12,019 bases of DNA from Thermoleophilaceae bacterium (GTDB taxonomy: Bacteria; Actinomycetota; Thermoleophilia; Solirubrobacterales; Thermoleophilaceae), in assembly GCA_013812065.1 (NCBI GenBank), contig JACCUC010000173.1, forward strand, positions 1 through 12,019. Reading direction: 5' to 3'. The notes beneath the pieces were generated by a model. It saw nothing but the letters and a program-made list of their open reading frames with translations. It had not been told where the DNA came from and did not search any database. Below are positions 6,088 to 12,019 of this stretch, piece after piece. Both the position numbers and the translations under genes were made by a program. Position 1 is the first letter of the stretch, and each line of letters opens with the position of its first letter.

Positions 6088-7467
6088 CTGAGCGGCGCCG
6101 CCGACCCCAGCGCCGCCCGCCCGGAGCGCGGCGACGAGCTCGAGCTCGTCGTCGACAGGCTCGCCTACGGCGGGGCCGGGGTCGCCCGGCTCGACGGCTA
6201 CGTCGTCTTCGTGACCGGAGCGGTTCCGGGCGATCGAGTGCGCGCCCGGGTCACCAAGCGCAAGCGCGCGTACGCCGAGGCGCGCGCCCTCGAGCTCGTC
6301 GAGCCGAGCCCGGACCGTATCGAGCCGCGGTCGCCGCACCCCGGCGCGCCCTGGCAGGTCCTGCCCTACGAGCGTCAGCTCACCGAGAAGGAGACCCAGG
6401 TCCACGACGCGCTGAGCCGGATCGGCCACTTCGAGGACCCACCGGTGGCGCCGGTGCTTGCGGCCGAGGATCCCTGGCGCTACCGGAACAAGGTCGAGTA
6501 CTCGTTCGGGGAGAGCGATGACGGGGAGCTCGTGCTCGGCTTCCACCGTCCGGGTCGCTGGAACGAGATCGACGACGTGACCGACGATGTGCTCGCCTCC
6601 GAGCGCGTCGACGCGCTGCGCGAGCGGGTCAAGGCGTGGTGTCGCGCCGAGGGCCTGTCCGCCTACGACCGCCGCGACGGTACCGGCTTCCTGCGCAACC
6701 TCGTGGTCCGCGAGGGCCGGCGCATCGGCGAGCTCCAAGCCCGGATCGTGACGAGCCCCGGCGACTTCCGCGCCCGCGAGCTGGCCGCCGCCCTGCCCGG
6801 CGCCGACGGCGTCCTCTGGACCCGCGCCGCCGGCGTCGCCGAGACCACCCGCGACGGCGAGACCGAGCTGCTGGCCGGCGCCGAGACGATCGAGGAGGAG
6901 CTGCGCATCTTCGGCGCCGCGCTGCGCTTTCGCATCTCGCCGGAGGCCTTCTTCCAGGTCCACACCGAGCAGGCCGAGCGGCTGTATGCGATCGCGGCCG
7001 AGCTCGCCGGCCTGGGCGGCTCCGAGCGCGTCTTCGATCTGTACTCGGGAATCGGGACGATCGCGGTCTGCTTGGCTCTGCGCGCGCGGGAGGTGCTCGG
7101 GATCGAGAGCATCGAGCCCGCGGTCGCCGACGCGATCGAGAACGCGCGCCGCAACGAGGTCGAGAACGTCAGCTTCTTCGCGGGCGACGTGCGCACGGCG
7201 CTGCGTCCGCTCGTCGAGAAGGCGGGAAAGCCCGACGTCGTGGTCGTCGACCCGCCCCGCGCCGGCCTCTCGCAGAAGATCGTTCGCCGGGTGCTCGAGA
7301 CCGGTGCGAGGCGGATCGTCTACGTCTCGTGCAACCCGACGACGCTCGCTCCGAACGCGCGCCAGATCGCTGACGCGGGCTACCGGCTGGCCGCGGTACG
7401 GCCGGTCGACATGTTCCCGCAGACGCCCCACATCGAGTGCGTGGCGCTGCTCGAGCGGGTCAGGTGA
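6088..7467 (+). CDS. TRAM-domain RNA uracil-C5-methyltransferase (RlmD/RumA/TrmA family)
   Basis: The enzyme uses SAM to methylate C5 of a uridine in 23S rRNA or tRNA. The likely product is 459 aa. A TRAM domain opens it (ELELVVDRLAYGGAGVARLD), followed by family segments WRYRNKVEYSFG and FRISPEAFFQVHTEQAERLY. The SAM loop is DLYSGIGTIA (from D317), then DPPRAG (from D388), and the catalytic cysteine lies in VSCNPTTLA (C415). Two things are odd. The TRAM domain begins upstream of the first GTG (6211), and the only plausible earlier start is CTG at 6088, one base after the preceding TGA. The four [4Fe-4S] cysteines of RlmD are absent: the usual CPHFGxCGGC region reads RSPHPGAPWQVLPYERQL. The exact target uridine cannot be told, so no symbol is given. 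Confidence 0.9.
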   Translation: MSGAADPSAARPERGDELELVVDRLAYGGAGVARLDGYVVFVTGAVPGDRVRARVTKRKRAYAEARALELVEPSPDRIEPRSPHPGAPWQVLPYERQLTEKETQVHDALSRIGHFEDPPVAPVLAAEDPWRYRNKVEYSFGESDDGELVLGFHRPGRWNEIDDVTDDVLASERVDALRERVKAWCRAEGLSAYDRRDGTGFLRNLVVREGRRIGELQARIVTSPGDFRARELAAALPGADGVLWTRAAGVAETTRDGETELLAGAETIEEELRIFGAALRFRISPEAFFQVHTEQAERLYAIAAELAGLGGSERVFDLYSGIGTIAVCLALRAREVLGIESIEPAVADAIENARRNEVENVSFFAGDVRTALRPLVEKAGKPDVVVVDPPRAGLSQKIVRRVLETGARRIVYVSCNPTTLAPNARQIADAGYRLAAVRPVDMFPQTPHIECVALLERVR

Positions 7468-7480
7468 GCGAACGCCGCCT

Positions 7481-7498
7481 CGCAGCGGGGTCGCTGCG
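7481..7498. terminator. Perfect 7-bp hairpin between convergent genes
   Basis: CGCAGCG (7481-7487) and CGCTGCG (7492-7498) form a perfect stem with the loop GGGT. It is centred in the 44-nt gap between the methyltransferase stop (7467) and the UDG-family stop (7512), as expected for a shared terminator in GC-rich actinobacteria. No U-tract is visible. Confidence 0.5.
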
Positions 7499-7511
7499 CC
7501 GCACCCGCGGC

Positions 7512-8165
7512 TCAGTACGGCGGCAGCGCGCCATACCACTCCCCGAGCGCCCGAAACGCCTGCCAGAACGCCCGCTTCGCGCCCTCCTCGTCGAGTGCCG
7601 CGTCGATGTCGGGCACATACAGCGCCTCGCAGCTGGGCGTGAGCACCTGAATCTCCCCGTGTCTCGGCTCGACCGGTCGCCCGAGCGGAACCTCGAGCTC
7701 GTTCAGAACCGCAAGCGCCCCCTCGCCCATGACGACGACGATCCGCGGTCCGACGATCGCGAGCTCGGTTAGCAGGTGTGCCCGGCACTCGGGCGCCGAC
7801 AGCATCGGATCGGCTACCGGGCACTTGATGGCAAGCGTGCCGTAGACCACGAGCGGGTCGATCCCGAGTCGCCGCAGGCTCTTGAGCAGCGCCTGCCCCG
7901 AACGTCCGTAGAAGGCAACGCCCTCATGGACCTCGGACGCGCTCGGAGCGTGCTTGAGCAGGAAGACGTCGGCTTGGGGATGCCCAGAGGCCAGTACCGG
8001 GGCGAGGTTCCCCCGGGGACAGAGGTCGCAGGCCTGAACCTCCCGCGCGAGGCCGTTCAGCTCGCGGATCGCCCGCTCGAGGTACTTCTCCCGGATCTCG
8101 TCGTCGGTCGCGGGCATCCGGGAGATGGAGTTGGACGGCTCCGCTCGCCCTCCTCTTGACTGCAT
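7512..8165 (-). CDS. Divergent Fe-S uracil-DNA glycosylase superfamily protein
   Basis: The protein has 217 aa. ATG at 8165 shares its A with the TGA of the upstream gene (TGATG), so coupling favours this start; ATG at 8117 (MPATDDEIREKYL) is the alternative. It resembles family 4/5 UDGs: CDLCPRG (C46, C49) with C115 and C127 as possible [4Fe-4S] ligands, ADVFLL (66-71), FYGRSGQALLKSL (85-97), VYGTLAIKCP (107-116) and a helix ending in GPRIVVVMGEGAL (139-151). The catalytic motifs differ. The family 4 GEAPG motif reads KHAPSASE (71-78), and the C-terminal HPS-type histidine motif is replaced by a VPDIDAALDEE segment. It may be a non-excising DNA-binding or otherwise specialised member, or a glycosylase using other residues. 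The fold assignment is good; the activity is uncertain. Confidence 0.75.
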   Translation of the reverse strand: MQSRGGRAEPSNSISRMPATDDEIREKYLERAIRELNGLAREVQACDLCPRGNLAPVLASGHPQADVFLLKHAPSASEVHEGVAFYGRSGQALLKSLRRLGIDPLVVYGTLAIKCPVADPMLSAPECRAHLLTELAIVGPRIVVVMGEGALAVLNELEVPLGRPVEPRHGEIQVLTPSCEALYVPDIDAALDEEGAKRAFWQAFRALGEWYGALPPY

Positions 8166-10087
8166 CACTCCTTGCTCGCGCCCACCGCCCCGTCGACGCG
8201 CCCCCGAGCGCCCCGGCCGGACCCGCGCTGCTTGATGAACTTGAGCGCCTGGACGTAGAGCAGGCTCTGGCGCCGGCGGACGATGTCGGCGGCCCGCAGC
8301 GACTCGAGGAACTCCTCCGGCCCCTCGAAGTCACGCATCCGGATGCGGACCGAGCCGAGCCCCTGCGCCACGTGGCTGTCCGATCCCGCGCCGGCGACGA
8401 TCCGGTACTTGGCGGCAAAGCGCGCCGCCTCCTCGTTGAAGCCCGAGTAGGCGACCTTGGCGTTGAAGACCTCGATCGCGTCGATCTCACCGACGATCCC
8501 GAGCAGGTCCTCATAGCCCGCGACCGTGTGCATCCGGTCGAAGGGATGGGGAACGTAGACCAGGCCGCCCTGCCGGCGGATCTCGGCGATCGTCTCCGCG
8601 AGGGTCATCCCGCGCTCGATCTTCTCCTCGATGAAGAGGGCGATCACCTCTCCCTGGTCGGCGGTCTTGACCTCTTCGGAGACGATCACCTTCGGCACGC
8701 CCTTGCCGTCCCGCCGCGCGAGCTCTCGGGCCGCGAGAGCGCCGGTGATCTCGTTGTGGTCGGTGACCGCGATCGCTCCGAGGCCGCGCTCCCGCGCCGT
8801 CTCGAGCAGGGTCTCGACCGGGGTCGCGCAGTCAGGCGAGTGGTCGGTGTGCATGTGCAGATCGACGTCGATCAGCGGCCGCGCCTCGAGCCGCCGGCGC
8901 ACCGCGGGCTTCCCGTCGGGCGGATGGCGGCGCGCGGCGACCTCCGCGTAGAGCTCCTCGAAGCGGTCGGCGACCGTCGACCATCCGAGCTCCTCGTGGC
9001 AGGCGGCGATCCGATCGTGCAGGTTGTGGCGCAGCTCCCCCTCGACCACGAGCCGTTCGAGCTGGCCGGCGAGGGTGTCGGCATCGCGGGGATCGAACAG
9101 CAGCCCGAGGTCGCCATCACGCAGCAGCTCCTCGTACTCGGGTAGGCGGGTGGCCACCGGCACGGCGCCGCCCGCGAGGGCCCGGACCACGAGCTGAGGA
9201 GCCGGGGCTACGCCGCTCGAGGCGGCGACCACGACGTGGGCGCGCGCGAGGTGCTGGGCTTCGGAGCCGTGCTCGGGCCCGGCGAAGTGGATGCGGTCGC
9301 GGATCGCCCGCGAGAGCCCGCTTGGCGGCCGCCCGTCGGCCGAGCGCCCCCAGACCGTGGCCCGCCACGGCAGCGCACCGGGCAGGCGCCGCAGCGCCCG
9401 CAGGAACGTCCGCAGCGCCCCCCGCTCCTCCTCGGTGGAGAAGAGGATCTCGACCAGCTCGTCGTCTGCCCGCGCGGGGCGCTCGGCGAGATCGGCGCCG
9501 GGCGGGATCACCCGGTAGTCGCCCGGGAAGTAGCGTCCCACGAGCTCGCCGGTGGCACGGAAGCTCGCGGTGCGACCGTCGAGGCGGCCGAAGCGCAGCT
9601 CGGTCAGGCGCCGCCCGAGCTGGGTCGACACCACGCGCTCGGCGGCGGAGTGGAAGGTTCCAACGTTTAGAGCGCGCGAGTGACGCAGCGCCGCCGAGGC
9701 CGCGCTCGGCGAGAACGGCTCGTGGACGTGCACGAAGTCGAGCTCCGCTCCCTCGAGCAGATCCTCGAGCGTGCGCGAGAGGTCGAGCGGGAGCGAAGCC
9801 GTGGAGCCGCGGCGCGTGGGCGGGAAAGGGAGGCCGTGGCCGACCGCGATGACCTGGGCGCACCCCGGCTGAGCCCACAGCGCCTCCGGGTCGTCGGCGA
9901 GTCGGCGCACGAGCGCCCGCGACTCGCGCACGAGCTCGCGCGACTCGGCCGGCGCGACGACCACGACCCGGTGCCCGCGGGCGCACAGCTCGTCGGAGAG
10001 TCGCTCGACGTAGCGGTTGACCTCGCGGTGGGCCTCCCAGGGGTACGGCGAGACCTGCGCGATCGCAAAGCGCTCGGACGAGCTCAC
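8165..10087 (-). CDS. PimA-like GT-B domain fused to a PHP phosphoesterase domain
   Basis: The protein has 640 aa and starts at GTG 10087. Residues 1-400 are a GT4-type GT-B fold resembling PI mannosyltransferase PimA: VSPYPWEAHREVNRYVERL (12-30), GHRVVVVAP (38-46), HVHEPFSPSAA (120-130), GTFHS (143-147) and VIPPGADL (193-200). The donor side is degraded. The retaining-GT EX7E glutamates become A294 and R302 (in APAPQLVVRALAGG), and the usual GR...K phosphate-binding segment reads ILFSTEEERGA. Residues 405-640 form a complete PHP domain: HMH (H411, H413), TDHNE (D443, H444), SEE (E471/E472), VPHPFDR (H514) and SDSH (D570, H572), a full trinuclear metal site. It lies 31 nt after ino1 and overlaps the UDG-family gene as TGATG. 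The protein is probably cytosolic or membrane-associated; no signal peptide is seen. Confidence 0.88.
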   Translation of the reverse strand: MSSSERFAIAQVSPYPWEAHREVNRYVERLSDELCARGHRVVVVAPAESRELVRESRALVRRLADDPEALWAQPGCAQVIAVGHGLPFPPTRRGSTASLPLDLSRTLEDLLEGAELDFVHVHEPFSPSAASAALRHSRALNVGTFHSAAERVVSTQLGRRLTELRFGRLDGRTASFRATGELVGRYFPGDYRVIPPGADLAERPARADDELVEILFSTEEERGALRTFLRALRRLPGALPWRATVWGRSADGRPPSGLSRAIRDRIHFAGPEHGSEAQHLARAHVVVAASSGVAPAPQLVVRALAGGAVPVATRLPEYEELLRDGDLGLLFDPRDADTLAGQLERLVVEGELRHNLHDRIAACHEELGWSTVADRFEELYAEVAARRHPPDGKPAVRRRLEARPLIDVDLHMHTDHSPDCATPVETLLETARERGLGAIAVTDHNEITGALAARELARRDGKGVPKVIVSEEVKTADQGEVIALFIEEKIERGMTLAETIAEIRRQGGLVYVPHPFDRMHTVAGYEDLLGIVGEIDAIEVFNAKVAYSGFNEEAARFAAKYRIVAGAGSDSHVAQGLGSVRIRMRDFEGPEEFLESLRAADIVRRRQSLLYVQALKFIKQRGSGRGARGRVDGAVGASKE

Positions 10088-10090
10088 GGG

Positions 10091-10115
10091 CGGAGGATAG
10101 GCGCCCGATCCTCCG
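10091..10115 (-). promoter_or_regulatory. Hairpin between ino1 and the GT-PHP gene
   Basis: CGGAGGAT and ATCCTCCG form a perfect 8-bp stem with a 9-nt loop, filling most of the 31-nt gap and ending 3 nt before the GTG start at 10087. In the minus-strand transcript the 5' arm contains GGAGGA, a Shine-Dalgarno-like sequence locked in the stem and too far (about 22 nt) to serve the GTG unless folded. It could attenuate, stabilise or translationally tune the downstream gene. Confidence 0.45.
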
Positions 10116-10118
10116 GCG

Positions 10119-11285
10119 TCAGGCCTCGCTGCGAGCCCGCATGTGTGCTCCGCCCGGAAGCTTCGGCGCCCCCGCGTGCTCGGCGATGAACTGCTCTGTG
10201 TCGTCTCGCGCGACCGAATCCGGCACCTGCCGCGGCGGCGACTTCATGAAGTACGAGCTCGGCGCCTCGAGCGCTCCGCTGACCCCGCGGTTGAGCGCGA
10301 GCTTGCAGCAACGCACGGCGTCGATGACGATTCCCGCCGAGTTCGGCGAGTCCCAGACCTCGAGCTTGAGCTCAGCGCTCAGCGGGACGCCGCCGAAGGC
10401 CTCGCCCTCGAGGCGGATGTGTGCCCACTTGCGGTCGGTGAGCCACGGCACGTAGTCGGAGGGACCGATGTAGACGTCGTCGGTAGGGAGCTCGTGACCA
10501 ATGATCGAGGTCACCGCACCGGTCTTCGACTCCTTCTTCGACTCGAGCCGGTCGCGCTCGAGCATGTTGTAGAAGTCCATGTTGCCGCCCACGTTGAGCT
10601 GGGAGGTCCGCGCGAGCCGCACGCCGCGGTCGGCGAACAGGCGAGCGAGCTGGCGGTGGACGATCGTCGCGCCGACCTGCGACTTGATGTCGTCGCCGAC
10701 GAGCGGCAGCCCGGCCTTGGCGAAGCGCCGCGTCCAATATTCCTCGCGTGCGATGAACACGGGGATGCAGTTGACGAAGGCGCAACCCGCCTCGAGCACC
10801 TGCTCGACGTACCATTTAGTGGCCTGCTCGGCCCCGACGGGGAGATAGGAGACGACGACGTCGGTCTTGGTCTCGCGCAGGATCTCCACGATGTCGTCGG
10901 TCTCCCCGGGCGCCTTGTCGATCTTCTCCTTGAGGTACCTGCCGAGGCCGTCGTGGGTCATTCCGCGGTGCACCGGCACCTCGAGGCGCGGTACCTCGGC
11001 GAACTTCAGCGTGTTGTTCTGACCGGCCCAGATCGCCTCGGAGAGGTCCTTGCCGACCTTTTCGGCGTCGATGTCGAAGGCGGCCGAGAACTCGACGTCG
11101 CCGACGTGGTAGCCGCCGAGGTCGACGTGCATCAGCCCGGGCACCTGCTCCGCGCGGTCGGCGTGGCGGTAGTGCTCGATCCCCTGGACGAACGAGGAGG
11201 CGCAGTTGCCCACCCCGACGACGGCGACGCGAACCTTCTCGGTCGTGTACCGCGAGGCGCCGTTGGCTGTTTGGTCTGCGGTCAT
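10119..11285 (-). CDS. ino1: Inositol-3-phosphate synthase Ino1
   Basis: Ino1 cyclises glucose 6-phosphate to 1D-myo-inositol 3-phosphate in an NAD-dependent reaction, the entry point for phosphatidylinositol. It is 388 aa, the short prokaryotic/actinobacterial form. The NAD-binding loop VAVVGVGNCASSFVQGIEHY is at residues 20-39. The catalytic region includes SYLPVGAEQATKWYVEQ (146-162), GDDIKSQVGATIVHR (197-211), QLNVGGNMDFYNM (229-241), the lysine cluster SKKESKT (249-255) and WDSPNSAGIVIDA (311-323). ATG at 11285 has AAGGGA about 9 nt upstream. It follows the PI-phosphate synthase gene by 100 nt and precedes the GT-PHP gene by 31 nt, so substrate and user are encoded side by side. Confidence 0.96.
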   Translation of the reverse strand: MTADQTANGASRYTTEKVRVAVVGVGNCASSFVQGIEHYRHADRAEQVPGLMHVDLGGYHVGDVEFSAAFDIDAEKVGKDLSEAIWAGQNNTLKFAEVPRLEVPVHRGMTHDGLGRYLKEKIDKAPGETDDIVEILRETKTDVVVSYLPVGAEQATKWYVEQVLEAGCAFVNCIPVFIAREEYWTRRFAKAGLPLVGDDIKSQVGATIVHRQLARLFADRGVRLARTSQLNVGGNMDFYNMLERDRLESKKESKTGAVTSIIGHELPTDDVYIGPSDYVPWLTDRKWAHIRLEGEAFGGVPLSAELKLEVWDSPNSAGIVIDAVRCCKLALNRGVSGALEAPSSYFMKSPPRQVPDSVARDDTEQFIAEHAGAPKLPGGAHMRARSEA

Positions 11286-11348
11286 GGAGATGGTCCCTTC
11301 TGGCGGTGAGGCGACGGCGCGCCCGCGAGGGGAGCGGCGGCGGGCGTA

Positions 11349-11362
11349 GGGAGAACCCTCCC
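11349..11362 (-). terminator. Short hairpin in the pgsA-ino1 gap
   Basis: On the minus strand GGGAG and CTCCC (11349-11353 on plus) form a 5-bp stem around a GGTT loop, 24 nt after the phosphatidyltransferase stop. There is no U-tract. It may be a weak attenuator, or only part of the 100-nt spacer, which shows no other clear element. Confidence 0.25.
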
Positions 11363-11385
11363 GTTCCTTCCCGGTTACACCCAGC

Positions 11386-12018
11386 TCACTCGTCGCCCGC
11401 CGCGCGCAGCTCGTGCCGCACGTGGAGCACGCGCTGCACCGCCGTGACCGACGTGAGCAGCGCCAAAGCGTAGATGCTGGGCGCGAGCAGCGAGAAGTCG
11501 CCGAGGCCGGCGCCCGCGCCGAAGACGATGCCGATCGCGAGGATCACGGCCCGCGGCGGCCGCTGCGCGAAGCCGACCTTGCACTCGACGCCGAGCGCCT
11601 CCGCGCGGGCGCGCGTGTAGCTGACCATGAGCGAGCCGAGCACGGTGACGATCGTCGCGGCCACGGCGATCTCGTCCTGACGGGAGGCGAAGTAGACGCC
11701 GATCGCGGCGAGCACCAGACCCTCCTCGACGCGGTCGAGCGTCGAGTCGAGGAAGGCACCGAACTGCGTGCCCTTGCCGGACATGCGCGAGTACCGTCCG
11801 TCGAGCGCGTCCATGGTCGAGCCGACCATGAAGCTGATTCCGGCGAGCAGGAAGAGGCCCTGGGTGATGAGCCCCGCGGCGACCAGGTTGAGCACGAGGC
11901 CTGTGAGCGAGATCGCGTTGGGGGTCAGCCGCGAGTCGATCAGCCGCTGGCGCGCTACCGCCCGCCTCTCGGCGGCGCGGGCCTCGCGCGCGGCGCCCCC
12001 GCCGGTGCCTCCCCGGTG
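11386..12018 (-). CDS. pgsA: CDP-alcohol phosphatidyltransferase, probable PI-phosphate synthase (N-terminus beyond window)
   Basis: The enzyme transfers inositol 3-phosphate onto CDP-diacylglycerol at the membrane, giving PI-phosphate. Some 210 residues are visible; the frame is open to the right edge, so the true start lies outside. GTG at 11895 is internal, because the family N-terminus (SRLTPNAISLTGLVLNLVAA) precedes it. The CAP motif is complete: DALDGRYSR, then G and two aspartates spaced as in GAFLDSTLDR, with Ser for the usual Ala before Arg. Several hydrophobic helices follow (VLAAIGVYFA, IVTVLGSLMVSYTRARAEAL, VILAIGIVFGAGAGL). The style resembles actinobacterial PgsA1/PIPS, and adjacency to ino1 supports inositol phosphate as acceptor. 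Phosphatidylglycerophosphate synthase is the main alternative. Confidence 0.88.
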   Translation of the reverse strand, partial: HRGGTGGGAAREARAAERRAVARQRLIDSRLTPNAISLTGLVLNLVAAGLITQGLFLLAGISFMVGSTMDALDGRYSRMSGKGTQFGAFLDSTLDRVEEGLVLAAIGVYFASRQDEIAVAATIVTVLGSLMVSYTRARAEALGVECKVGFAQRPPRAVILAIGIVFGAGAGLGDFSLLAPSIYALALLTSVTAVQRVLHVRHELRAAGDE

Positions 12019-12019
12019 G

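Noticed and set aside
6133..6150. Perfect 18-bp palindrome in the start region of the methyltransferase gene
   Set aside because: It encodes Asp-Glu-Leu-Glu-Leu-Val within the TRAM domain using GAC, GAG, CTC and GTC, the favoured codons here. These easily form palindromes, so an operator is not needed to explain it.
6079..7824. Minus-strand open frame of 581 codons opposite the RNA methyltransferase
   Set aside because: It is the antisense shadow of a gene with complete catalytic motifs, and it also runs into the UDG-family gene in another frame.
8156..9145. Plus-strand 329-codon frame opposite the PHP domain
   Set aside because: It is the antisense shadow of the PHP and GT coding sequence. 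It is rich in Asp, Leu, Arg and Glu with no family pattern and no ribosome site.
9236..9852. Several Arg/Pro/Ala-rich plus-strand frames opposite the GT domain
   Set aside because: These are short overlapping frames without motifs, and the minus strand carries a continuous, recognisable protein there.
1..12019. Search for tRNA, rRNA, CRISPR arrays, insertion sequences and phage genes
   Set aside because: I saw no repeat-spacer pattern, no transposase or integrase motifs, no terminal inverted repeats and no tRNA-like cloverleaf. The window looks like ordinary chromosomal sequence.

Overview
The window is about 12 kb of very GC-rich DNA with strong G/C third-position bias, GTG/ATG starts and tight gene packing. 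Phosphatidylinositol (PI) biosynthesis genes (a PI-phosphate synthase followed by inositol-3-phosphate synthase and a PimA-like protein), a DUF6458-type small membrane protein and a thiO/S/G cluster behind a TPP riboswitch point to an actinobacterium. Several proteins look like those of deep-branching soil lineages (Thermoleophilia: Solirubrobacterales/Gaiellales), but that placement is inferred from protein style, not tested.

Layout. Positions 1-594 (minus) hold thiE, cut by the window edge. A small two-helix membrane protein follows on plus (691-975). A TPP riboswitch (about 1028-1116) then leads thiO (1143-2342), thiS (2345-2554), thiG (2559-3329) and a SnoaL/NTF2-fold protein that overlaps thiG by 4 nt (3326-3826). 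Immediately after it is the C-terminal remnant of a vanadium haloperoxidase/PAP2 protein with no usable start (about 3834-4187). argF runs on minus (5206-4253). A basic-tailed, phasin-like protein (5355-6086) and a TRAM-domain RNA uracil-C5-methyltransferase (to 7467) run on plus. The right end is one minus-strand run: a CDP-alcohol phosphatidyltransferase (PI-phosphate synthase, cut by the edge), ino1, a PimA-like GT-B/PHP fusion, and a divergent Fe-S uracil-DNA-glycosylase superfamily protein.

How the genes work together. ThiO oxidises glycine to dehydroglycine, ThiS carries sulfur and ThiG builds the thiazole phosphate; ThiE joins it to HMP-PP to make thiamine phosphate. The riboswitch should shut the thiOSG-SnoaL transcript down when TPP is plentiful. 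In the right-hand cluster, Ino1 makes inositol 3-phosphate, the phosphatidyltransferase couples it to CDP-diacylglycerol to give PI-phosphate, and a phosphatase is then needed to reach PI. The next gene joins a PimA-like fold, lacking the usual retaining-GT catalytic residues, to an intact PHP phosphoesterase domain. This makes it a candidate for that phosphatase step, and it is the most interesting lead in the window. Other notable points are a ThiS ending in Gly-Gly-Ser, the SnoaL gene inside a TPP-controlled operon, a methyltransferase with no canonical start and no Fe-S cysteines, and a UDG-fold protein without the family 4 catalytic motifs. I see no tRNA, rRNA, CRISPR array, insertion sequence or phage gene.
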